From Streptomyces cavernae (GTDB taxonomy: Bacteria > Actinomycetota > Actinomycetes > Streptomycetales > Streptomycetaceae), in NCBI RefSeq assembly GCF_004023625.1, contig NZ_RPDJ01000051.1, forward strand, positions 1 to 52,705: a DNA stretch of 52,705 nt. Reading direction: 5' to 3'. Of this stretch, positions 32,636 to 40,392 are shown one piece after another; within the stretch, counting starts at the first letter, position 1; the number at the start of each line of letters is the position of its first letter. The notes under the pieces were generated by a model that worked only from the letters and a program-made list of their open reading frames with translations, was not told where the DNA came from and did no database searches. The position numbers and the translations under genes are program-made.

Positions 32636-33706
32636 ATGGCTCAGGCCCGCAGCGGGCGGCCGACGCTCGCGGTCGTGGGTGCGACCGGAGCCGTCGGCAC
32701 CGTCATGCTCCAGATCCTGTCCCAGCACGCGGACATCTGGGGCGAGATCCGTCTGATCGCCTCGCCGCGTTCGGTCGGCCGCAAGCTGACCGTTCGCGGT
32801 GAGGAGGTCGAGGTCGTCGCGCTCGCCGAGGCGGCCTTCGACGGAATCGACGTCGCGATGTTCGACGTCCCCGACGAGGTCGCCCTGAAGTGGGCGCCCG
32901 TCGCCGCCGGACGCGGCGCGGTCGTGATCGACAACTCCGGAGCCTTCCGGATGGACCCGGACGTGCCGCTCGTGGTGCCCGAGGTCAATCCGCACCGGGC
33001 CCGGGTCCGGCCGCGTGGGATCGTCGCCAGCCCCAACTGCACCACCCTGTCCATGATCGTGGCGCTGGGTGCGCTGCACGCCGAGTTCGGGCTGCGTGAG
33101 CTGGTCGTCACCGCTTTCCAGGCGGTGAGCGGCGCCGGGCACGCGGGCGTGATCGCGTTGCGCCGGCAGCTGTCGCTGGTCGCGGGCACTGAGCTGGGGA
33201 CCAGCCCCGGGGATCTGCGGCGGGCCGTCGGCGACGACACCGGGCCGTTCCCGGAGCCGGTGGCCCTGAACGTCGTCCCGTGGGCCGGCTCGCTGCATGA
33301 GAACGGCTGGTCGTCGGAGGAGATGAAGGTGCGGGACGAGTCCCGCAAGATCCTCGGCCTGCCCCACCTGCCGGTCGCGGCCACCTGCGTGCGGGTGCCG
33401 GTCGTCACCACCCACTCCCTGACCGTCCACGCCCGCTTCGAGGGCGACGTCTCGGTCGACGGGGCGCGCGAGATCCTCGCCACAGCGCCCGGGGTCGTCC
33501 TGTTCGACGACCCGGCCGCCGGTGAGTTCCCCACCCCGGCGGACGCGGTGGGCACGGACCCCACCTGGGTCGGCCGGGTCCGCCGCGCCCTCGACGATCC
33601 GACCGCGCTCGAACTCTTCGTCTGCGGCGACAACCTGCGCAAGGGCGCGGCCCTGAACACCGCGCAGATCGCGGAGCTGGTGGCGGAGGAATTGACCGGA
33701 CGGTGA
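32636..33706 (+). CDS. asd: Aspartate-semialdehyde dehydrogenase
   Basis: 356 residues from ATG 32636; GGAGG lies 12-13 bases upstream, rather far. NADP-binding GATGAVGTVML (about 15-25), active-site cysteine C135 in ASPNCTTLSMI, FQAVSGAGHAG, and substrate-binding RVPVVTTHSLTVH with the catalytic histidine. Reduces aspartyl phosphate to the semialdehyde. Forms an operon with aspartokinase. Confidence 0.97.
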   Translation: MAQARSGRPTLAVVGATGAVGTVMLQILSQHADIWGEIRLIASPRSVGRKLTVRGEEVEVVALAEAAFDGIDVAMFDVPDEVALKWAPVAAGRGAVVIDNSGAFRMDPDVPLVVPEVNPHRARVRPRGIVASPNCTTLSMIVALGALHAEFGLRELVVTAFQAVSGAGHAGVIALRRQLSLVAGTELGTSPGDLRRAVGDDTGPFPEPVALNVVPWAGSLHENGWSSEEMKVRDESRKILGLPHLPVAATCVRVPVVTTHSLTVHARFEGDVSVDGAREILATAPGVVLFDDPAAGEFPTPADAVGTDPTWVGRVRRALDDPTALELFVCGDNLRKGAALNTAQIAELVAEELTGR

Positions 33707-34303
33707 GCGCGGTGCGCGCGGCCACGGGCGAGGAGCGTGCGGACGTTCACCGATCCGCCGGAGACGGGTGGTGGGCCCCGCCTGGGGGCGGCCGGGTGCG
33801 GGGTGGTGCGCCCTCGCTTGGGGTCGGGGTTTGCGAGCCCTCACTCGGCGTTGCGGCGTGAGTCATTGCCCGGGGCCGGCGCTGTGGTGAGACCAGCCCG
33901 GGGCCTTCGCCTCGACGATGGGCCGAGGAGCATTTGTGCAGGGGAGCGCTCTCATGCGCAACTTCTGCGCATGCGGCGTCCGCCAGCCGGAATCCCCCTG
34001 GCTGCGGCAGAAAACGTTTGTAGGATCTCTGTCTGCGAGGTTGATGACTGAAGCGACGGTCCGGATCACTTGAACGGGCCGGCCGAAGCTCGAAGATTTT
34101 CCTCCCCGTTCTCCGCAACCGCGCGGAGGGCGGGGAGCGTCTTTGCGGACGCCGTTCAGGGGCGTCCGGACGCCTCGGTACTAGGGGCATAGGGGAAGAG
34201 CCGGTCACATGAGGGCATTTGGTGCAGCGTCGGTCGTGCTGCCTGACGTGAAAGTGATGCCTGTCGCGTACAACCCTGACGGGGGGAAGCGTGTCCAACT
34301 GGC
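33707..34303. other. 597-bp spacer before the sigma-factor gene; several hairpins
   Basis: No clear gene. Seen here: an inverted repeat CATGCGCA-ACTTC-TGCGCATG (33953-33973), a hairpin CTCCCCG...CGGGGAG around 34102-34136 with a second inner stem (CTCCGC/GCGGAG), and a stem GGACGCC/GGCGTCC near 34147-34167. A possible small frame of 75 codons starts at ATG 34209 with GGGAAGAG ahead of it and overlaps the sigma gene start; too weak to call as a gene. The spacer likely holds the sigma operon promoter and a structured leader. Confidence 0.5.
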
Positions 34304-35002
34304 GTGGCAGAGGTTCTCGAATTCTCCCCCGCGCTCGGGACCGCTCGAGTGGGGGGACAGCCGTCGACGAGGGGCACCGCCCTGCGTCCACCCCGCCGAC
34401 CCCGTATGCCCGGAACGTCCGGCGGCATGCCGGTGATCGCCCCCATGCCCGCAGCGCGGCCCGCCCGCGTTCCGAATCAGCGCGACGGCGCTGAAGAGAT
34501 CATGGCCGCGGGGACGACGGTCGACCATCTCACCGAGACCTACCGCGCCCACTACCGCTCACTGCTCGGCCTCGCAGCCCTCCTCCTCGACGACACCGCC
34601 TCCTGCGAGGATGTCGTCCAGGAGGCGTTCATCCGAGTGCACTCCGCCCGCAAACGCGTGCGCGACCCCGAGAAGACGCTCGCCTATCTGCGCCAGACGG
34701 TGGTGAACCTCTCCCGTTCCGCGCTGCGCCGCCGCATCCTCGGGCTGAAGCTGCTGTCCAAGCCGATGCCCGACATGGCCAGCGCCGAGGAGGGCGCGTA
34801 CGACCAGTTGGAGCGCGACTCCCTCATCAAGGCGATGAAGGGCCTGCAGCGCAGACAGCGCGAGGTGCTGGTGCTCCGCTACTTCGCGGACATGACGGAA
34901 GCGCAGGTCGCCGAGGCCCTGGGGATATCGCTGGGCTCGGTGAAGGCCTACGGATCCCGGGGCATCGCGGCGCTACGCGTCGCGATGGAGGCACCGGCAT
35001 GA
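34304..35002 (+). CDS. SigE-like ECF RNA polymerase sigma factor
   Basis: 232 residues as drawn. Region 2 (YRAHYRSLLGLAALLLDDTASCEDVVQEAFIRVH) and region 4 (LQRRQREVLVLRYFADMTEAQVAEALGISLGSVKAYGSRG) are clear, joined by the positively charged RRRILGLKLLSKP. The start is uncertain: GTG 34304, ATG 34427 or ATG 34502 are all in frame, and none has a strong ribosome site; residues before about 67 are not domain. Stop overlaps the next gene's ATG (ATGA), so the two are coupled, as sigma/anti-sigma pairs are. Confidence 0.9.
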   Translation: MAEVLEFSPALGTARVGGQPSTRGTALRPPRRPRMPGTSGGMPVIAPMPAARPARVPNQRDGAEEIMAAGTTVDHLTETYRAHYRSLLGLAALLLDDTASCEDVVQEAFIRVHSARKRVRDPEKTLAYLRQTVVNLSRSALRRRILGLKLLSKPMPDMASAEEGAYDQLERDSLIKAMKGLQRRQREVLVLRYFADMTEAQVAEALGISLGSVKAYGSRGIAALRVAMEAPA

Positions 35003-36588
35003 GCGAGCGCGACGACAAGTCCTACAACGAGTCCCACGAGGACGCGCCCCGTAAGGACGCGCCCCGCCAGGATGCATCCCGCGAGGACGCGCCCCGCGAC
35101 GGGACGGCCGGTCGCGGTTCGGCCGGCGGTGGCACGGCCGGTGACGGACGATCGCGTGATGGGCGACCGCAGGGCCGAGGGCCCTCGTGGGCGGCCTCGA
35201 CCCCTTCCTGGGCGACCGGCAGGAAGTGCGGCGACGAGCGCCCCGACCACCCCGACGAAGACACGCAGCACGCTGGGAACGGAACAGTGAACCACGGCCC
35301 CGAAAGCCCGCCCGACGGGACCTTCGGCGAATCCGGGAACGATACGAACCGCCCGAACGACGCCAAGGAAATCAGACAAGACGGGGACATCAGGCGTATC
35401 GGTGCTTGGCCGACCCTCAGGGAGCTGGGGGAGACCCGGAAGCTCGGGATGCCTGGGGGAACCGGCAGCAGTGGCGGCGCCGGAAGTCTTGACGGTGCCG
35501 GGAGCCCCGGCGGAACCGTGACCCCCCTGGGAGACGCGAATCATGGGGGGCCCGGTAGCTCCGGGGAACCCGCCGATGGTCCGCTCTCCGGCCTCGGCCC
35601 CGACGAACTGGCGCTGCGCAGGATGCTGCACCAGGCCGTTCAGGAGCTGGAGCCGAGCGACCGCACACTCGAGCACCTGCGCCGGGCGGTTCCGGCCCGC
35701 CGGGCCCGCAAGCGTCAGGCCTCGGTCGGCATGGCCGCCGCCGCGCTGCTCATCGGCACCGCGATCCCGGCGCTGGTCCACGTCTCGAACGCCACCGACT
35801 CCGACACCAACCCGTCCATCGCCGCCAACAGCGAGCAGACCAAGGGCAGCGACCCCCAGGGCAAGGACCCCTCAGGTGGCTCAGCGGGTGGCGACACCTC
35901 CACGGACAAGACGGATGACAGCGGCAAAGCGGACCGGAGAAACGAGCCGAGCGAGCCGGAGAAGGGCGCAGACGGCGGTGGGACCGGCGGTCCCGAAGTC
36001 ACCGCCTCGGCGGCCACCGAACGGGCGTGCGAAGCCGTCGACCTCGGCGGCGCCGCCGCGACCGCCGGCACTCCCGACTCCGCGGGGGCGGTCTACGGCT
36101 CATTCACCGTCTCCAACGTCTCCACCTCAGCCTGTACCGTCTTCGGCTCCGGCACGGTCAGCTTCACCCCGCAGGGCGCGGCCGACTCCTCGAAGATCAC
36201 GGTGTCTTCGCACACGGCGGGTGACAAGGCCACCGGTCTGCCGGACCCCTCGCTGAACGCCACCGGGCTGGTCCTGCAGCCAGGCACCTCGTACGAGGTC
36301 AAGTTCGCCTGGGTGCCGTCGGAGACCTGTCCCACCACGAGCGGTGGGGGGAGCGGCGGCACCGACCCCTCCACCGGGCCGTCACCCACCGATGGCACCA
36401 CCGACAGCAGCGGCGCCGGTGAGACGGACGGCGTCGCGGCGCAACTGGTCACCGCGGACGGCGTGGCCGACGGCAGTGTGACGGTCTCCTACACGGCGGA
36501 GGTCGAATCCCCCAGCACCGGGACGACCATCTCCAACGCCTGCGCCGGGACGATCTACCGCACGGGGCTGCTGGCAGCAGGTTCATAG
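34999..36588 (+). CDS. Single-pass membrane protein, likely partner (anti-sigma-like) of the sigma factor
   Basis: 529 residues, ATG overlapping the sigma stop. Residues 1 to about 195 are low-complexity (repeats of DAPRxDASR at the start, then Gly/Ser). ALRRMLHQAVQELEPSDRTLEHLRRAVPARRARKRQ (about 209-244) is a helical pre-membrane region common in such partners. One TM (ASVGMAAAALLIGTAIPALV), then an acidic linker and a beta-rich outer domain with four or more cysteines (ACEAVDLGG, STSACTVFGSG, ETCPTTS, NACAGTIY). No zinc-binding ZAS motif, so anti-sigma action is inferred from coupling. Confidence 0.82.
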   Translation: MSERDDKSYNESHEDAPRKDAPRQDASREDAPRDGTAGRGSAGGGTAGDGRSRDGRPQGRGPSWAASTPSWATGRKCGDERPDHPDEDTQHAGNGTVNHGPESPPDGTFGESGNDTNRPNDAKEIRQDGDIRRIGAWPTLRELGETRKLGMPGGTGSSGGAGSLDGAGSPGGTVTPLGDANHGGPGSSGEPADGPLSGLGPDELALRRMLHQAVQELEPSDRTLEHLRRAVPARRARKRQASVGMAAAALLIGTAIPALVHVSNATDSDTNPSIAANSEQTKGSDPQGKDPSGGSAGGDTSTDKTDDSGKADRRNEPSEPEKGADGGGTGGPEVTASAATERACEAVDLGGAAATAGTPDSAGAVYGSFTVSNVSTSACTVFGSGTVSFTPQGAADSSKITVSSHTAGDKATGLPDPSLNATGLVLQPGTSYEVKFAWVPSETCPTTSGGGSGGTDPSTGPSPTDGTTDSSGAGETDGVAAQLVTADGVADGSVTVSYTAEVESPSTGTTISNACAGTIYRTGLLAAGS

Positions 36589-36681
36589 CCGGCACGGACA
36601 GGGCTCGCCGGTGCCGATTTACGGTTCCCGCGGTCCCGGTCCACATGGCCCGGGTCCGTCGTGCGTCCGTGGCCCGGGGGC

Positions 36682-37638
36682 TCAGTCGTTCGAGGACGTA
36701 CCCTTGGCGGCGCCCGCCTCGACGGGCTCCTTGGCACCGGCTCGGTCCGTACCGGCTCCGTCCGCACCGGTCCGCGCTGTCCCGTCCTGGCCCGAGGCGG
36801 GGTCAGCAGACTCACCGCAGGACGACTCACCGCCGGACGACTCACCGTCGGTCGACCCATCGTCGGCGGACTCCATCCCATCAGGGACGAGGCCGAGCTG
36901 CGCATCCCGTACGAACTCCGCCTCGCGGCGCAACAGCCGGAACCACATGAACACCACGAAGCCCGCGAAGACGAACCACTCGCCGGTGTAGCCCAGGTTC
37001 TGGAACGCCTTGAGATCCAGCCCGGTGCCGTCAGGCGCGGAGGCCGGCACCGCCTTCATCCCGCCGTCGCCCTCGGCGAGCGTCACCCAGGCGTCGTACA
37101 GCTCATACGGCACGAGGTTCACCAGCGACGCCGCACTGATGGCCGCGGTCTGCCCAGGGGGCAGCCCACCCGCGCTGCTGACCCCGTTGGACCCGGGAGT
37201 CTCGGAGGCCTGCAGCGCTCCGGTGACGGTGACCTCCCCGGTGGGCGCGGCCGGAGCCTTCGCCGGGTCGGCTGCGCCGGGCAGCCACCCCCGGACCACG
37301 GGCAGCGCCTTGCCGGCGTCGGTCCGCAGCAGGGTCAGCACATAGAACCCGCGCTCGCCGTCCAGCTCCCGGTCCGGCACGAGCAACTGCTCCCCGTACC
37401 GCCCGGTCGCGGTGGCCTGCTTACCGGAGGTCGCCTTGTTCACGGGCAGCAGCTCGGCAAGCGGCCGGGCGGCCTCGCGCTTGCCGGCCGAGGCCTGCTC
37501 GCTCGCGTCCCGGTGGTCCTGCACCCGGTCCTCGAACCGGCTCAGCTGCCACGACCCCATGAAGACGCAGAACGGGATGGCCAGCAGCACGAAGACGTTG
37601 ATGCCCCACCACCGCGGGGTCAGCAGGAACCGGTACAC
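36682..37638 (-). CDS. SURF1 family protein
   Basis: 318 residues, GTG start 37638. First TM (WWGINVFVLLAIPFCVFMGSWQL) with the SURF1 SWQLxR motif, an outer domain (TATGRYGEQLLVPDRELDGERGFYVLTLLRT, PVVRGWLPG, LVNLVPYELYDAWVTL) and the last TM (EWFVFAGFVVFMWFRLLRRE). Helps assemble cytochrome c oxidase. The C-terminus (after about 245) is an added Ser/Gly/Glu-rich tail. Adjacent to a peptidase gene on the same strand, 107 bp away. Confidence 0.92.
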   Translation of the reverse strand: MYRFLLTPRWWGINVFVLLAIPFCVFMGSWQLSRFEDRVQDHRDASEQASAGKREAARPLAELLPVNKATSGKQATATGRYGEQLLVPDRELDGERGFYVLTLLRTDAGKALPVVRGWLPGAADPAKAPAAPTGEVTVTGALQASETPGSNGVSSAGGLPPGQTAAISAASLVNLVPYELYDAWVTLAEGDGGMKAVPASAPDGTGLDLKAFQNLGYTGEWFVFAGFVVFMWFRLLRREAEFVRDAQLGLVPDGMESADDGSTDGESSGGESSCGESADPASGQDGTARTGADGAGTDRAGAKEPVEAGAAKGTSSND

Positions 37639-37745
37639 GTCTCCAACGGTACGGTGCCACCGCGCGGGGCCGACCGCTGGGGTTCGGCTCCGCGATGGCC
37701 CGTCCCGAAACCGGCCCCCGCCATCGGCTGTTTTCGGTCAGCTCT

Positions 37746-39713
37746 TCATACGCCGCTCCCCTTCACGTGCCGCTCCGCGAAGTCGAGCTCCAGGCGGACC
37801 TGTTTGATCCGCTCGTCCACCACCAACGAGCCGTGCCCGGCGTCATAGCGGTAGACCTCGTGGACCGCCCCCCGCGCGGCGAGCCTGTCGACGTAGTTCT
37901 CCACCTGCTGGATCGGACAGCGCGGGTCGTTGACACCCGCGGAGATGTAGACCGGTGCCTTGACCTCGTCCACATAGGTCAGCGGTGACGAGGCCTGGAA
38001 CCGCTCCGGCACCTCCTCCGGCGTACCCCCGAGCAGCGTCCGGTCCATCGCCTTGAGCGTCTCCATCTCGTCGTGGTAGGCGGTGACGTAGTCGGCGACG
38101 GGGACCGCCGCGATCCCCAGCGTCCACGCCTCGGTCTGCATGCCCAGCCCGAGCAGGGTGAGATAGCCGCCCCACGAACCCCCGGTGAGGATCAGCCGCT
38201 CCGGGTCCGCGAGCCCGGAGCTCACCGCCCACTCCCGCACCGCGGCGATGTCCTCCAGCTCGATCAGGCCGACCCGGTGCTTCAGCGCGTCCGTCCACTC
38301 CCTCCCATAGCCGGTGGAGCCGCGGTAGTTGACCCTGACGACCGCGTACCCGTGATCCACCCAGGCCGCGGGGCCCGCCGCGAACGCGTCGCTGTCGTGC
38401 CACGTCGGTCCGCCGTGGATGTCGAAGACGGTCGGCAGAGGACCGGTGGCGCCCGCCGGACGCTGAACGAGGGCGTGGATACGGCCGCCCGGCCCGGTCA
38501 CCCACACGTCCTCCACCGGTACCGACCCCGGCGACTTCATCCCGGGCGGGTCCAGGACGACCTTGCCCGAGGTCGAGCGCACCACCGGCGGTTCGGCCGC
38601 CGACGACCACAGGTACTCCACGGTGCCGTCCGGACGGGCCGTCGCCCCCGACACCGTGCCCCGGGGGGTCTCCACCCGGTCCAACTGCCGTGTCGCGAGG
38701 TCATAGCGCCACAGTTCGCTACGCGCCTCGAAGCTGTGCACCACCAGCAGCGCCGAGCCGTCCGGGTACCACTCGGCGGTCAGATCGCCCGCCAGCCGGG
38801 CGGCCAGTCCCAGATCCGTCTCCTCGCCGGACGCCACGTCCCACACCAGCGGCTCCCAGCGACCATGCCGCTGATGACCGATGAGCAGCCGGGTGTCGCC
38901 GTCGACGGGCGCGAAGCCCAGGACTTCGAGGCCCAGTTCGACCGTGCCGCCCTTGGTGTCGTCCAGTTCGGTGACGGCCGTGCCCTTGAGGTCGACCACC
39001 CGTAGGGCGGAGTGCATGGCATCGCCGTGCTCGGTGTGCTCGATGGCGATCAGCGTTCCGTCGTGCGAGATGTCGCCGACCGCGGCGGACTCCCGGTGCC
39101 GGTAGATCTCCACCGGCGCTTGTCCCTCCCGTACCAGGTGAATGGTCGAGCCGTCCTCGTCGGTGGACCGTCCGATGACCGCGGTCCGGCCGTCCCGTCC
39201 GATGGCGAGGCCGGCGGGGTAGGAGGGGGCCAACCCGGGAGCGGCCGGTTCGTCGAGCCGGCCGGGCGTGGCGGCACCCGCATCGCTCCTGGCCTGCTCG
39301 CCGCTCCCGCCATCGGCACGCCCGTCACCGTCCACACCGCTGTCGTCGCGGGAAGTGACGGGGCCGGTGAACGGCTGTCGGCGCCAGATTCCGAACTCGT
39401 CACCGTCCTTGTCGTCGAACCACCAGATCCAGTCGCCGTCGGGGGACAGTACCCCGTCCGTCGTGCCGTTCGGCCGGTCCGTGACCTGGCGCTGCACGCC
39501 AGTGGATCGGTCCCATGCGTACAACTCGTACGTACCCGTCACATTGGATACGAACAGTGAGCGGTCCGGCGCCTCCTCTGCCCAGTCGGGCAGGGACACG
39601 CGCGGCGCCCGGAAGCGCTTTTCCCAGTCGGGCATGTCCCTCTGCCGACTGGATTCCCCGTGCTGATCAGGGATGTCGTCGTGGTGTGGGGTGGGCCCGT
39701 TGCTCTCAGTCAT
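37746..39713 (-). CDS. S9 family serine peptidase (prolyl oligopeptidase-like)
   Basis: 655 residues. Beta-propeller N-terminal part with repeating WxxDxxTG-like blades (ELYAWDRSTGVQRQV, GDEFGIWRRQPF, PLVWDVASGEE), then the alpha/beta hydrolase domain: nucleophile GGSWGGY with S513, D596 in GVNDPRCP, H627 in AGHGSL. An 80-residue-odd propeller region carries an insert (GVDGDGRADGGSGEQARS). No signal peptide, so cytoplasmic. Cleaves short peptides after Pro or Ala by family; specificity is not visible. Confidence 0.94.
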   Translation of the reverse strand: MTESNGPTPHHDDIPDQHGESSRQRDMPDWEKRFRAPRVSLPDWAEEAPDRSLFVSNVTGTYELYAWDRSTGVQRQVTDRPNGTTDGVLSPDGDWIWWFDDKDGDEFGIWRRQPFTGPVTSRDDSGVDGDGRADGGSGEQARSDAGAATPGRLDEPAAPGLAPSYPAGLAIGRDGRTAVIGRSTDEDGSTIHLVREGQAPVEIYRHRESAAVGDISHDGTLIAIEHTEHGDAMHSALRVVDLKGTAVTELDDTKGGTVELGLEVLGFAPVDGDTRLLIGHQRHGRWEPLVWDVASGEETDLGLAARLAGDLTAEWYPDGSALLVVHSFEARSELWRYDLATRQLDRVETPRGTVSGATARPDGTVEYLWSSAAEPPVVRSTSGKVVLDPPGMKSPGSVPVEDVWVTGPGGRIHALVQRPAGATGPLPTVFDIHGGPTWHDSDAFAAGPAAWVDHGYAVVRVNYRGSTGYGREWTDALKHRVGLIELEDIAAVREWAVSSGLADPERLILTGGSWGGYLTLLGLGMQTEAWTLGIAAVPVADYVTAYHDEMETLKAMDRTLLGGTPEEVPERFQASSPLTYVDEVKAPVYISAGVNDPRCPIQQVENYVDRLAARGAVHEVYRYDAGHGSLVVDERIKQVRLELDFAERHVKGSGV

Positions 39714-39852
39714 GGCCCCATACTGCCCGTCCGTGAGGACATTGCGCCGACGAGGCCCTCAGCCTGTGGAAAACCTCCCGGCCATGCCCCCGTCCGCTCC
39801 ACATGTGCGCAGGTCAGAACGGGTTGTCAGTGGCGGGGTGTTCACTCTTGGC

Positions 39853-40230
39853 ATGACGACCGAACTGCACAGGACAGTCGAGAGCTACTGGCTCGCGGCC
39901 GAGTCCCGCGACTGGCCTGCCTTCGAGGCGACGCTGGCGAAGGACGTGCTCTACACCCTGCCCCAGACCCGCGAGCGCATCCGGGGGCGGGACCGTTACG
40001 TCCAGTTCAACCGCGAGTATCCCGGCGACTGGCATGTGCGCATAGAACGGATCGTCGCCGAGCCCACCCAGGCCGTCAGCTGGACCCACTTCGCGGTGGG
40101 CCCGGAGGAGATGCACGCCGTCTCGTTCTTCACTGCGGACGAGGACGGCCGCATAGCCTCCGTCACCGACTTCTGGCCGGAGCCGTACGAGCCACCGGCG
40201 GGGCGGGAACACCTCGTGGAGCGGTTCTAG
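39853..40230 (+). CDS. SnoaL/NTF2-like family protein
   Basis: 125 residues from ATG 39853. VESYWLAAESRDWPAFEATLAKDVLYTLPQTRERIRGRDRYVQFNREYPGDW and SVTDFWPEPYEPPAGREHLVERF are typical of the nuclear transport factor 2-like/SnoaL fold with a polyketide-cyclase-like pocket. A longer frame back to 39673 would overlap the divergent peptidase gene and shows no coding look. Function unknown. Confidence 0.88.
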   Translation: MTTELHRTVESYWLAAESRDWPAFEATLAKDVLYTLPQTRERIRGRDRYVQFNREYPGDWHVRIERIVAEPTQAVSWTHFAVGPEEMHAVSFFTADEDGRIASVTDFWPEPYEPPAGREHLVERF

Positions 40231-40263
40231 AGGTTCTGAGGTTCCAGAGGTTCCAGGTGATCT

Positions 40264-40345
40264 GGGTACTCGGGAGGTACTGCGGGTACTGGCGGTACTC
40301 CGGTACTAGCGGGACTCCCGCTGGGTATCAGCGGTACTCGCGGTA
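40264..40345. repeat. GGTACT-based short repeats
   Basis: Six copies of GGTACT, mostly as GCGGTACT or CGGTACT, occur between 40264 and 40345, about 10-20 bp apart, after a GGTTCCAG repeat. Fills the 162-bp space between two converging genes. No gene; no clear terminator. Confidence 0.7.
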
Positions 40346-40392
40346 GTGGGGTACCGACCGTCCTGGGATACCCGCGGTATCGGTTCTCGTGC

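Noticed and set aside
34209..34436. Small gene before the sigma factor
   Set aside because: Start is plausible, but composition decays to Pro/Arg-rich after 35 codons and it overlaps the sigma frame; kept only as an uncertain upstream frame.
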